Program-made: the position numbers and the translations under genes
Part shown: positions 46,182 to 56,001 of the stretch, piece by piece
Numbering within the stretch: the first letter of the stretch is position 1
Layout of the letters: each line of letters opens with the position of its first letter
The notes under the pieces: model-generated
Database searches by the model: none
The model's input: only the letters and a program-made list of their open reading frames with translations
Told to the model about the DNA's origin: nothing
Assembly (NCBI RefSeq): GCF_035222275.1
Contig: NC_085881.1
Coordinates: 3,968,001-4,032,000 of the forward strand
Direction: 5' to 3'
Length of the DNA: 64,000 nt
Source: Podospora bellae-mahoneyi
Lineage: Eukaryota; Ascomycota; Sordariomycetes; Sordariales; Podosporaceae

Positions 46182-46996
46182 TCAGGTAGCCGGAGCACCA
46201 GGGAGTCTTTCGATGGCATATTTGCCCTTTTGGACGCCCAGAATGGGCACACCTGGGATCTTGCGGAGTCTTCGCTTGAGATCACGATCGTTGGCTGCTC
46301 TCTGTCAGTAAAGGCTCAACGAGAAAAAAAAAGGGGGGGGGTTACCTACTGGCAACGATGTAGATACGGTTCTTCTGGACGCGGTCGACGATGCACTAGG
46401 CAGAGTTAATTAAATCAAGACACCGAAGAGAAGACGAATATTGGGAATTCTTACATCATCTGCATAGGTTCCCTTGTGGTCGCAGGTGAGCCTCGTCCAC
46501 CTCTCGTCACGAGCAATCATCAAGGCCATGCGGTACTTGGGGCCCAGCTTCTCGAGTTCCGCCATGACGCAGTCTGTGATGATGATGTTGACCGAGGCAT
46601 ACAGGGCGTCCATGGCAGATTCTAGAAGTGGCAGCTTCGCCTGGATGGATCTGCTCAGGAAATTGGTATCGACAATGATCTGGTATGGTGGAACAAGCGA
46701 GGTATTGAACTCGAAGAACATGGACGATGGTGCTTGCTGCGTGATGGTTAGTTTTGTCCTGTTCAGTTTGTGAAGATTATGAGAGGACAAGACATACAGG
46801 GACCTCGCGAACTAGTTCCTTCTCCTTCTTCTTGATTTCCAACTTCTTCTTCTCGGCCTCTGTTTTCCTCCTGTCATCGTTCTTGCCGATGACCCGCTTC
46901 ATGCGGAACTCGCGAACTTTCTTTGCGACTGTTGTTATGTGGTTAGTGTCTGATGAGATGTGAAGGGTGAGTGGCGGACAGAAACTTACCACCCAT
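46182..46996 (-). CDS. FCF1: rRNA-processing PIN-domain protein Fcf1
   Basis: Five exons: 46996-46990, 46928-46798, 46736-46455, 46395-46350 and 46294-46182, giving 192 aa, matching the roughly 190 aa of Fcf1 (Utp24). The first exon codes only MG plus one base. Fcf1 is a nucleolar endonuclease of the small-subunit processome that cleaves pre-rRNA around the 18S 5' end. Order of features: a Lys-rich N-terminus (RKTEAEKKKLEIKKKEKEL), then QAPSSMFFEFNTSLVPPYQI, then the PIN core IIVDTNFLSRSIQ (first acidic residue), IIITDCVMAELEKLG, HKGTYADDCIVDRVQ and YIVATNDRDLKRRLRKIPGV. All the acidic PIN positions I can recognise are kept. Intron 4 begins at the first of two nearby GT sites; only that choice gives the invariant VATNDRDL. 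It is divergent from the CSI2-like gene. Confidence 0.95.
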
Positions 46997-48040
46997 ATTG
47001 ACGGTAAAGTCGCTGAATAATATTGGTATTATCTGTGAGATGTTTCAAACCACTCGGTGAGTCTGAACTATCGGGTTGTTCGTTTGATGGTGACGGCTTC
47101 GTTTCATGTAAGTGAATGAGTTTGCTGATCTTGAATTTTTTGAGAGGCCTGGCACGGACCAAGTTCGTCCCAGTCCCAATTGCAGCATGGTGGCGTGGCC
47201 CCGGCACGTTGCACAGCGGGCGCTGCGGCAATCCCAGACAGCTGGCAACCGACTGCCCACCTCAAGCCCAGGCTGTCTTTAATTAAGGTTTGGCGGCGTC
47301 CAGGAACAGGAGGAGCGTCCTGAAATCATCTTGGCCCTGAAATGCAAGAACTGCAGGGCGCTCGCGATGCAGTAGTTAGGTGCGTCTGCACTCAATATGC
47401 AGGTATCCGTCTGCTTTCCACCATGAGATGGTTTGTGAAGGACAGTATCTTTCTGACAAATATCATAGAAATAATAGCCTGATGGGCTGAGACGCCGCAG
47501 CGTTGAGATTTGCTGGATCAGCGTGCCTGCGTTTGCCAAGACCAAGAGTGGTCCGGGGGAGACGAACGGGGAACATGGGAGGGGGGCTGACGGTTTTTAC
47601 GGGGGGCCACCAACACGAAGGAGGGTCTCCTTTTTCCCTATTGCTGGGCCTCCCTTTGTCTCTCCATCTCTCTGTGCTATTACCTAGCCCTCGCTCGTGT
47701 CGCTACACTACACTACATACATCAATTTACATTCTTGCCGTCGGCCGTTGACACGCGCGTCGCATCCCCTCGTTACCCATTTGTTTTGAGATAATTTTCC
47801 GCCGTGTGTCTCTCGGCCTGCCTGGAACTTGCTTCCGTCACCACTGAGACCTGGGCAACGCAGACTCAGCCCCGTCCCTCCACAACCACCCACTCGGAGT
47901 CGATCCCTTCGTTGGTGGCTGCAGGCCTTGTCCGACAACAAAGTCCTCTTCTCCAGGTTGAACCCCGCCAGATACTCATTGCGACCTTGAATACTCGAAC
48001 AGTTACCGTTCACGAGGGCCTCGACGACACATTTGCCGTA
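46997..48040. promoter_or_regulatory. FCF1 / CSI2-like divergent promoter region
   Basis: About 1 kb between divergent starts. The stretch from about 47620 to 47820 is C/T-rich on the plus strand and looks like the leader of the CSI2-like gene. No gene was seen. Non-ATG in-frame codons from 47804 on are not needed as starts. Confidence 0.5.
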
Positions 48041-49198
48041 ATGCGGACATCATCACCACTATCGCTGAGGCGCGCGCTTCTGCTGACGTCCTTCTTCGCT
48101 GCCGGAGTCTACGCCCAACAAAACAACAACGACGACGAAGACGAAGCACAGACATCGCAAACACAAAACACACAGCCAACGCCCACAAACAACCGGCCAT
48201 CGACCTCCTCCGCGAATGCGCAAACGAGCCAAACATCTTCTCCCACCAACGCTCCTCCCCCGCTGTCTTCCAGCACCCAATCCGAAGAAACACTCCCTTC
48301 CCTCCCTCAACCGACCGCCGACTTGACCCTCACCGATCTCCCGACCCTCTCCTCCCGTCCCGACCTCAGCATCCCAACTTACCCCCCTCCCGCCATCCCG
48401 CCCACCCACAATGCTCCCTTCATGAACCACTCGACCCTCCCAGATGGCACCGTATTTATCGCCGTCGGCGCCATCCTGGCCGCCTTTGGCCTTGCCGTCC
48501 TCCTCTGGCGCGGCATCCTCGTCTGCCTCCTCCACCGCAGCGTAGAACGCGCGGCCATGGCCCAGCACGCAGCAAACGACAAGTCGGCCGCCTCCTTCCC
48601 GGCTCCCCCGGCCCAATTCTACAAGTACCTCGAGCGGGAATCCAACGCCTCTCTTCCTGTTGCTGGCGCCAACTCGGGAACCAACAGCGGGATCGGCACC
48701 CGGCGCACCCACCGCGGTCCTACCCCCTCGGCCACCCCCTCGCAAACAAACCTGTTTTTTTCGCCTACGGCCGGCCACGGAGCGGCAATGGGTGGCGGCG
48801 GTGCCGGAGCGGGCTCCTCAAACCGCGACTCGAGGTTTTTACCCTCTGGGTTTTATGCCTCAGCATCACCCAACCCTGGTGGTGCGGGTGCGGTAGGTGG
48901 TGGTCATCAGCATGGAAACTCTATTAGTCTGTCTACCCTGCGACCGGCATCACGAGGAAGGGGGCAGATGATGGGGCCTAGTCCGCCCGAGTCCCCGTCT
49001 ATCGATCCGAGAATGGGAGGGGGGTTTAGCTCGAGCTCGCTGAACTTGAACAGGCCGCCTAGCGCGGGGGCGAGGGCGCCGAGTGCGTATTTGGATGACT
49101 TGTTGGATGATCAGCCGGGGTTGTTTCCTCCTGCTGGGGGGCAGCCTGGGCAGCAGGGGAGTGGGTATAATGGGGGGCAGCAGAGGGGGAGGTTTTAG
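48041..49198 (+). CDS. Csi2-like single-pass membrane protein
   Basis: Single exon, 385 aa, starting at the ATG at 48041. An N-terminal signal peptide (RRALLLTSFFAAGVYAQ, cut near residue 24) precedes a Ser/Thr/Pro/Gln-rich segment, likely O-glycosylated and outside the cytosol. One membrane helix follows at about residues 138-165 (TVFIAVGAILAAFGLAVLLW, then RGILVCLLHRSVERAA). This membrane-proximal block, headed by NHSTLPDGTVF, is the conserved signature of yeast Csi2 and its fungal relatives, proteins linked to chitin synthesis and cell wall or vacuole. The cytosolic tail is Gly/Ser/Pro-rich and probably disordered, ending GGQQRGRF. Type I topology is inferred. Exact function is unknown. 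Confidence 0.8.
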   Translation: MRTSSPLSLRRALLLTSFFAAGVYAQQNNNDDEDEAQTSQTQNTQPTPTNNRPSTSSANAQTSQTSSPTNAPPPLSSSTQSEETLPSLPQPTADLTLTDLPTLSSRPDLSIPTYPPPAIPPTHNAPFMNHSTLPDGTVFIAVGAILAAFGLAVLLWRGILVCLLHRSVERAAMAQHAANDKSAASFPAPPAQFYKYLERESNASLPVAGANSGTNSGIGTRRTHRGPTPSATPSQTNLFFSPTAGHGAAMGGGGAGAGSSNRDSRFLPSGFYASASPNPGGAGAVGGGHQHGNSISLSTLRPASRGRGQMMGPSPPESPSIDPRMGGGFSSSSLNLNRPPSAGARAPSAYLDDLLDDQPGLFPPAGGQPGQQGSGYNGGQQRGRF

Positions 49199-50211
49199 GT
49201 TCTTTTGTCGTAGGGTTTTTATTCTGGCTTTGGGGAGATGGAGGTGGTTTAAAATGTTTATTTCTGGAGTTCTTGTGTAGTAGTAGTATGGACTTTTTTT
49301 TACATTGTTTAGGGATGGCGGGGGGGTTGGTGGTTTACCTTTTTGGGGCGAGTGGCATAGCAGCCTTTTTTTTTTTTTTTTTTTTCTCCTCTCTTCTTCT
49401 TTCATGGAAATTGTAGGAGGATGGATTCCTGAGGAGGGTGTATTTTTTGTTTTTTGTTTATTACTATTGGAGCATCCAATTTATTGTTTTTCGCGATTTG
49501 GGTCAGAGAGAAGAGAACCTTTTTTTTCTTTCTTCTGTGTCTTTGCTGAGGTGTAGTGGTGTGCTGTGTTAGTGTTGTGGACGATGAAGTTGCCAGAATA
49601 TTGGGGGGTTATGGTTGCGACCTTGGTTGAATTTTTTTTGTTGTATGTTGTTGTGTGGTGTTTTCATTCGTCCTGGAGTGAGCGGTGTTTATATCTTTTG
49701 TTCTTATGTGGGGGGAAAAAAGGGCTGTAAATATTCCCCTGATAGTTGAATCACAGGACCATACCAGACACACTTCATCCTTCCACTATCCCAACTTACA
49801 CCAGGACCTGCTAGCCTCGTTTACCATCTCACACAATTTTTTTTAAAAGCCGGACGGATACTTGCAGTGACACTTGCAGTGACACTTGCACAAAAACCCG
49901 GACTCTTACATATGTACAGGACAAGTACCGGGCATACATGCAGCAGACAGGCAGATGGGGACATGGATCGGACGTAGTACACACAAACCGTCCTTTTCCA
50001 CTCCCCGGACTTTGCCGAGCAGCTTCTCGGATCGTATTTCTGTTGTCGTGACACAAAGACTGGACATATTACTCCGGCTACAGCCACTCGTCAACATCCA
50101 AGCCACCCAGGTCTCCAAAACAAAAAACAAATATCGAAGCATCGCTGAATTTTTACACATTACTACTATCCACAATCGTATATTACCACCACATGTTTCC
50201 CTTTCCGCTGT
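49199..50211. other. convergent intergenic, T- and G-rich trailer
   Basis: Between the 3' ends of the CSI2-like gene (+) and the ABC transporter gene (-). The plus strand is T/G-rich from 49200 to 49730, with an 18-nt-scale T run near 49367-49385, consistent with a trailer. A 12-nt tandem repeat lies at 49861-49890. No gene seen. Confidence 0.55.
49861..49890. repeat. 12-nt tandem repeat, about 2.5 copies
   Basis: cttgcagtgaca occurs twice plus a partial third copy. Noncoding. Confidence 0.8.
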
Positions 50212-53200
50212 TTACTGCTGCCCACTACCCAGTATATCCTCCCCCCTAATCCCGCTCCGCTCGCACATTCCCCTGAAAATCCCCCCTTCCACCTCCCACA
50301 ACCCCCTCGGCGTCCCAATCTCCGCTATCCTCCCCTTGTCCATCACCACAATCCTGTCATACCCCATAATCGTCCTCAACCGGTGCGCTATACACAACAA
50401 CGTCTTCCCCTTGAACCCCTTTGCCATCGTAGCCTGGATTTTGTCGTCTGTTTCCATGTCCACTGACGAGGTGGCCTCGTCGCAGACAATGATCTGCGAA
50501 CCACGGACCAGTGCCCTAGCCAGAGCCATCAACTGGCGTTGCCCAAGACTAAAGTTGAGACCGTCTTCTTCGACCGTGCTGTCGAGGTGGATTTTGGAAG
50601 ACGAGGAATTATTCTCCCCCCGGTTGGCGGATGCTTCAGGTGAGGAAGGGGAAGGGGAAGAGGAAGGGGAAGGGGTGTCAGACACCAAATCGGCTTGACG
50701 CAAGGCACCCCAGAGTTCAAGGTCCGAGTGCTCGCCAAAGGGGTCGAGGTTGGACCTGACTGTGCCCCGGAAGAGGGTCGGGTCTTGGGGGATGATTGCC
50801 AGCCGGGAGCGGAGGTCGTGGAGGCCAACGGTGGAAATGTCAACCCCGTCAATGGTTATTTTTCCAGACGAGATCTCGACAAGGCGGAAGAGGGTGGACA
50901 TGATGGATGATTTGCCTGCCCCTGTCCGCCCGACGATACCGATGCGCTCGCCGCCTTTGATGTGCATTGATAAGCCCTGCAGGACAAGGGGGAGACCCTC
51001 GCGGTAGCGCATGTGAACATCGTCAAAGACGATCTCGCCGTGATGGGGCCATTCTTTGGGGAGTTCGATGGTCTTGAGGGGCGCTTCCTCGTCGAGCTCG
51101 GTACCGTAGTACAACAGGCGCTCGACCGCATTCATGCCGTTCTCGACTTCGGCGAGCTGGCGGACGGTGAATTGAATCATGCCTGCAATGCCGAGGATGT
51201 AGGACAGGACCAAACCGCCGATGGAAGGGGGCACGGAAAAGCGGGATGTGACGACCAAGATACCCGTTGTGAAGACGAGAAGGTTGCCGATTTGATCGAG
51301 CCGGATTGACAACCACCGCTGGTTGGAATAGGTCAAGAAGTAGGCCGAGTCCATGTCGTCAATGGCTTGACGCAAGTCGACAATGAACCTCTCCTTGAGA
51401 CCGTAGGCGCGGATGCTGGCCACCCCGGAAAGACCTTCGCCAAACTTGGCAAAGACGTTGGACCGAAGGATAGACTCCAAACGCTTGACTTCTCTCGCCG
51501 AGGCTCGGTAGTAAGATGTAGCAAACAGGAAGAGAATAAACAACGGAACAAGGGCGATGACAAAGTAGTAAAAGAAGGCGATGATGAGACAAAACACCGA
51601 GATGATGGAGCCTATGCTGAAGAAGTACATGCGCATGGCATCAGTCAAGTTGTTGTCCATGACATCAACGTCTCTGCTGAATCGGTTCGTGATGCGGCCC
51701 AGGGGAGTAGTATCGAAGAAGGACATGGGCGCGCGCAGGACCCTGGTGATGGCGTTCTGGAGCATGACCTTGCTGGCTGTCGTTCCAAAGATGGATAGGG
51801 ACACCATGAAGGCGAACATGAGCAGAGCCTGGACGGCACCCAGACCGGCATAGACACCAATGTATTGCCCTGTTGAGAGACTCCACTTGTCTGCTGTCCA
51901 CCACGAGAGCCACAGACTGGTGACAATGTTGGCGCCCTGAGAGATGATCAGGAGGAAGAGAACGATATAGAGGTTGAAGATGGTGCCGGAAGCCTTGATG
52001 TAAGACGTGTACACCGACCATGGCACGCTGGCCACCGCTCGCTCTTCGGCTTGCATGAGCGCCTTGCCCTTCTTCTTTTTCTTCTGTCCACTGTCCCCGG
52101 GAACTGTTGCAGCAGCACCATCCTCCTTCTTCTCTTCAACGGCCGTGGTCTCCATCAACGTCCGGAAACCCTCCGAATTTTCCATGAGGTTTTTGAACGT
52201 GTCAACAGCCTGGATCTTGCCGGTCTCCATCCAGATGATTCTGTCGCAGCGGTTCAACACCCAGAGTTGATGTGTGGCCAAGATTCTGCACTTGTCCTTG
52301 AGAAGCCCACAGATGGCATTGTCGAAAATGTGTCTTCCAACATGAGCATCAACCGCGCTTAACGGATCGTCCATCAGAACGATGTCAGCGTTGAAGTAGA
52401 TGGCGCGAGCAATGTTCAACCGTTGCTTTTGCCCGCCCGAGATTGTGATGCCTCTCTCGCCAATCTCAGTCAAGTCGTTGTTAGGCAGCATATCCAAATC
52501 CGGCTGCAGAGCACAAGCCTTGATGACATCGGAATACCACCCCTTGTCCATTTCCTTGCCGAACAGAATGTTCTCCTTGACCGTGGTATTTTGAATCCAA
52601 GCATACTGGGGGCAGAAAGCTCTGGACGCTCCCAAGACGACCTCACCGCTCGTCTTACGCATGTCGCCAGCCAACGCAGCAAGCAGAGATGTTTTGCCAC
52701 TGCCAACAGTACCAATAACAGCGACGAGCTCATTCCGGCCAACTTCGAAGTTGAGATCTTGAAGTTTGAAGGGCTCCCGCTCTTCCACTAGAGTGCTCGC
52801 ATCCTCGCTAGCATCTCCAGGCGTGGGCTTGGACTTGCTCTTGATGTTTGTCCCGACAGTCCCCTCGCTATCCTGGGTAGGTGTCCTTTCCCATGTGAAA
52901 GAAGCATCATGCATCTCAACCGCGTTCTCGATCTCCGGGTCAAACTTGGCCTCCTCTTCCCGCTCCTCGGCCAGCATAAACTCCTGAATACGAGAAATCG
53001 ACGACCAAGCATCCGTCACCTGGCCAATAACCATGGGCAACAGATTTAGTGGCATTCTCAGACCGTTGAACAGAGCCAACGACGAGAAGATTTCAGCAGG
53101 CGCCAGGTTGTGGTTGGTAAGCGAGTAGGTGATAAAGGCCAGCATGGAAGCAAAAATGGGCAGTGAAATGCTGATAGCCATGATGGCATTGCGAATCGAG

Positions 53201-54642
53201 AGAAGGACTTGAATGGCCGAGATCTCGCGGTTTCGAAAATCTCCCAGTCTCTGCAAAAACGAGCCCTCCCAGCCGAAGAATTTGACGAATCGAACCGACT
53301 GGAGGATTTCCTGCGTCAGACTGACTCTCTGGTCGGTAATCTTGTTGATGTCCTTTCTCCGCCTGAACAGGCTCCTGATGGCCCTGGTGAGGATGGGCAT
53401 ACCAACAACCAGCAAGGCAAAACCAGCCAGGGCGCTGTAGGTGATGTTGACGAGAAGCAACGCAAGCGTGATAAGACATGACAAGGGAGCAGTCCAGATC
53501 ATGTGGAACAAGCCACAGGCCTGATCAACCCTGTACGTGTCGACGCTCATGATGTTGATGATCCTGCCATTTCCCCAACCTTCCCCATTAGCCCCAGCAT
53601 CCTGTCCCCCCTTTCCACCCCTCTTATCCTTCCCCCCCTGCTTCTTCGCCGCCACCGCAGCAGGAATATCCGGCAACCCAACCCCGCCCGCCTTCGCCCT
53701 CCCACTGACCACCATGCTCTTCTCATAGATCAGACTAATCAAGCTCGCCCTGGCCATCCCCCCGATAACCATGCCCCGGTAGATAAAATGGTTGATACAA
53801 AAACTCGACAACACCTGCATCCCCGTTACCCCAACAACCAACCCTATCCCCGCCGCCAAATTTGGCTCCGGAAACTCCGGTACCCTATCCGCAAGCCAGG
53901 CGTCCTGCGCAAACTGGATGAGGTACCTCAGCGTGAACGGCGCCATGACCTGAAGGATAGTCGCCAACAGCTGGCACATACCGCCCAGCCAAAACTCCCA
54001 GGCGAACGTCTCGTGCATAGCCCACAACAGAGGGTATTTATCCCCTCTTTTGACCCTCTTCTCAAACGACTCCTTCATCCGCTCGGTGAGCGGTTCGACA
54101 GACCGGTCAGGGTTGACTTTGTAGATGTCTGTCGGCTGAAGAGGGCGTTTATAACCCGTGGTCATGAGGGGACCCATCCAGTGGAAGACGAGCTTGCTGA
54201 AGAAACCGGCCTTGTGTTCGGGAGAAACTACCCTCTCCTCTGGGATGGGCGGGATCTTGCCCCAGCGGAGGGGGTTAGGTTGCTTGTACCATGGCTTCTG
54301 AACTGGTAAAGGGGGGTTGGTGAGAGCGGCCGAGTTCACGCTTGTGGCGTAGGATTTGGTGCGGTTGAGCTCGTTTCGTTCCTTGTTGTTCTCGTGGTCG
54401 TCATCGCTGCCGTTGCCCGTACCGCCGGCGATGGTACCAACGGCTTCGATGCTATCATCGTCATCATCACTACGTCTGAGCTGACGGGCGGCGGTTTGTT
54501 TTTCCTCCTTGATTTTTTCTGACGACTCCAAGCTTGACCGTGAGTAGATCCGAGCAAGAGGGTCTGGTGGTGGAATGGTGTGTTCTTCTTCGACTTTTGG
54601 TGGAGGTGGTGACCTGGAGGGTGAAGGTGGTGAGCTTGCCAT
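50212..54642 (-). CDS. YOR1: Yor1-type ABC transporter (ABCC subfamily)
   Basis: Single exon, 1476 aa, the length of Yor1 and other short MRP-type pumps without the extra N-terminal membrane domain. Order: Ser/Pro-rich cytosolic N-terminus; TMD1 beginning around residue 200 (HKAGFFSKLVFHWMGPLMT precedes it); NBD1 with Walker A GTVGSGKTS near 648, signature ISGGQKQR near 734 and Walker B IVLMDDPLSAVD near 755; TMD2; NBD2 with Walker A GRTGAGKSS near 1241, signature FSLGQRQL near 1366 and Walker B IIVCDEATSSVD near 1386. NBD1 has Asp where the catalytic Glu should be, and the NBD2 signature departs from LSGGQ: the asymmetric ATP sites normal in ABCC proteins. A Ser/Pro-rich insertion lies in NBD2. 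Yeast Yor1 exports oligomycin and other organic anions across the plasma membrane. Substrate here is unknown. Confidence 0.93.
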   Translation of the reverse strand: MASSPPSPSRSPPPPKVEEEHTIPPPDPLARIYSRSSLESSEKIKEEKQTAARQLRRSDDDDDSIEAVGTIAGGTGNGSDDDHENNKERNELNRTKSYATSVNSAALTNPPLPVQKPWYKQPNPLRWGKIPPIPEERVVSPEHKAGFFSKLVFHWMGPLMTTGYKRPLQPTDIYKVNPDRSVEPLTERMKESFEKRVKRGDKYPLLWAMHETFAWEFWLGGMCQLLATILQVMAPFTLRYLIQFAQDAWLADRVPEFPEPNLAAGIGLVVGVTGMQVLSSFCINHFIYRGMVIGGMARASLISLIYEKSMVVSGRAKAGGVGLPDIPAAVAAKKQGGKDKRGGKGGQDAGANGEGWGNGRIINIMSVDTYRVDQACGLFHMIWTAPLSCLITLALLLVNITYSALAGFALLVVGMPILTRAIRSLFRRRKDINKITDQRVSLTQEILQSVRFVKFFGWEGSFLQRLGDFRNREISAIQVLLSIRNAIMAISISLPIFASMLAFITYSLTNHNLAPAEIFSSLALFNGLRMPLNLLPMVIGQVTDAWSSISRIQEFMLAEEREEEAKFDPEIENAVEMHDASFTWERTPTQDSEGTVGTNIKSKSKPTPGDASEDASTLVEEREPFKLQDLNFEVGRNELVAVIGTVGSGKTSLLAALAGDMRKTSGEVVLGASRAFCPQYAWIQNTTVKENILFGKEMDKGWYSDVIKACALQPDLDMLPNNDLTEIGERGITISGGQKQRLNIARAIYFNADIVLMDDPLSAVDAHVGRHIFDNAICGLLKDKCRILATHQLWVLNRCDRIIWMETGKIQAVDTFKNLMENSEGFRTLMETTAVEEKKEDGAAATVPGDSGQKKKKKGKALMQAEERAVASVPWSVYTSYIKASGTIFNLYIVLFLLIISQGANIVTSLWLSWWTADKWSLSTGQYIGVYAGLGAVQALLMFAFMVSLSIFGTTASKVMLQNAITRVLRAPMSFFDTTPLGRITNRFSRDVDVMDNNLTDAMRMYFFSIGSIISVFCLIIAFFYYFVIALVPLFILFLFATSYYRASAREVKRLESILRSNVFAKFGEGLSGVASIRAYGLKERFIVDLRQAIDDMDSAYFLTYSNQRWLSIRLDQIGNLLVFTTGILVVTSRFSVPPSIGGLVLSYILGIAGMIQFTVRQLAEVENGMNAVERLLYYGTELDEEAPLKTIELPKEWPHHGEIVFDDVHMRYREGLPLVLQGLSMHIKGGERIGIVGRTGAGKSSIMSTLFRLVEISSGKITIDGVDISTVGLHDLRSRLAIIPQDPTLFRGTVRSNLDPFGEHSDLELWGALRQADLVSDTPSPSSSPSPSSPEASANRGENNSSSSKIHLDSTVEEDGLNFSLGQRQLMALARALVRGSQIIVCDEATSSVDMETDDKIQATMAKGFKGKTLLCIAHRLRTIMGYDRIVVMDKGRIAEIGTPRGLWEVEGGIFRGMCERSGIRGEDILGSGQQ

Positions 54643-56001
54643 GGTTATGGCTGCCGTTGGCGGGCTCAGAAACGGGACGACTCAACGGCCGTGAGTAGTG
54701 GGATGGACCCTGAAGAAAGTCACCGGTGCGAGCCGAAAAAGGTGACCTGTTAAAACTATTATAGGATAGTGACGGCGGTGTCAAGAAGCACGCCACTGCA
54801 CTAGCAGGATGCTAGCGTTTCGACAGTTGGGGGGTTACTGTGGAAATCCAACAGTCGTCGCGACCGAAATAGGTAGCTTGAGGGTTTGTTTGTTTGGAGA
54901 GGTCGAAAATATGACGATGACACTTGGAAGCTCGGGGAAGGGGGAGGGGGGTGTATCCACTCAATTATTGAACACGCCCAGGGCATTCATTCAAAAATAA
55001 ATACGAGAGGGTGAGCAAAAAATGTCCAGGCAGTAGAAATTGTAGGAGCAATAGGTAGAATAGAGAAATAGGTTGCCAAAACTGGCAAGAGGTTCGACCT
55101 CGTTGTTGTCGGAGAGTTACGAGTGCAAAGGGTAGGTAGTGTAGAAAATTGATTAGAAAGCAAAAACAGGGGCTTAAAGTTCCCTGCTCTTGGCCTTCCC
55201 CCAGCGTCTTTTCCCTCTTTTTTTTTTTTTTACTTTTTTTTATGTCCGTTCCATGTCCCGATTCCCGATTCTTTACGATGGAGGACAACGACCAAACCAG
55301 AGTTGGATCGAGCTAGCGAAGAGCGGCAAGTCGCATATGACATGATGACCTGCGAAGACAGTCGGCACACGGCAAGTCCCAAGCACCGACTTCCCCATTT
55401 GCCATGCTTTGCCGCGCATTAGTCTCCTTTTACTATCCCCTACGATTTTGTAATCGGAGATATCGGTGGCTTTTTCCATCCCCCTTGTTCTTGTGTCCAC
55501 CGCCTATTCTTTTCCGCCTTTTCCATCACGTCAGCAGACAAAGGAGAACACGCGTTATGACCACCGGGCATTGGGAAAGCTCTTATCTGAATAAATTGGC
55601 CATGTCAGTTTTATGGAAGGGCTTCAGTTGCACAGCAGGCTATATAAGTCACTACACATGGGGCCGCCGGCATGCGGGCCTCGATAATGCAAGCGGCTTA
55701 GGTTGGAGTGATTGGACGAGTCGAGGACGAGCTGTTTCCGGGTGGGTAGCATCGGTACCGTGACGGCACCGGCAGTCGATGACTTATCCCCGGACATTGA
55801 GCACTATCAGATGGAAAATAGGACAGAGCTGCCAGCAATGTCTAGAGTATACAGTTCCCTGTGTCACCTTTCCCGTTAGAGACCAAGACTGCGATGTCAT
55901 GTCACTCATACAGTACAATTTGTTCTAGAAGACTTGGCATTTCTTCTAGTCCAAGACAACCCCAACGTCACACAACCAAAGACATGAAAGACTCAGATGT
56001 G
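54643..56001. other. upstream region of the ABC transporter gene, no gene seen
   Basis: 1.36 kb between the transporter start and the 3' end of the unknown gene (both minus). Likely promoter plus trailer. Frames such as 55404-55763 (+) have no recognisable features. Confidence 0.5.

Noticed and set aside
47804-48040. Upstream extension of the CSI2-like protein from GTG
   Set aside because: The ATG at 48041 opens a proper signal peptide; the extension would bury it.
53503-54309. 268-codon open frame antisense to the ABC transporter
   Set aside because: Shadow of coding DNA with a Pro/His/Arg-rich composition typical of antisense frames.
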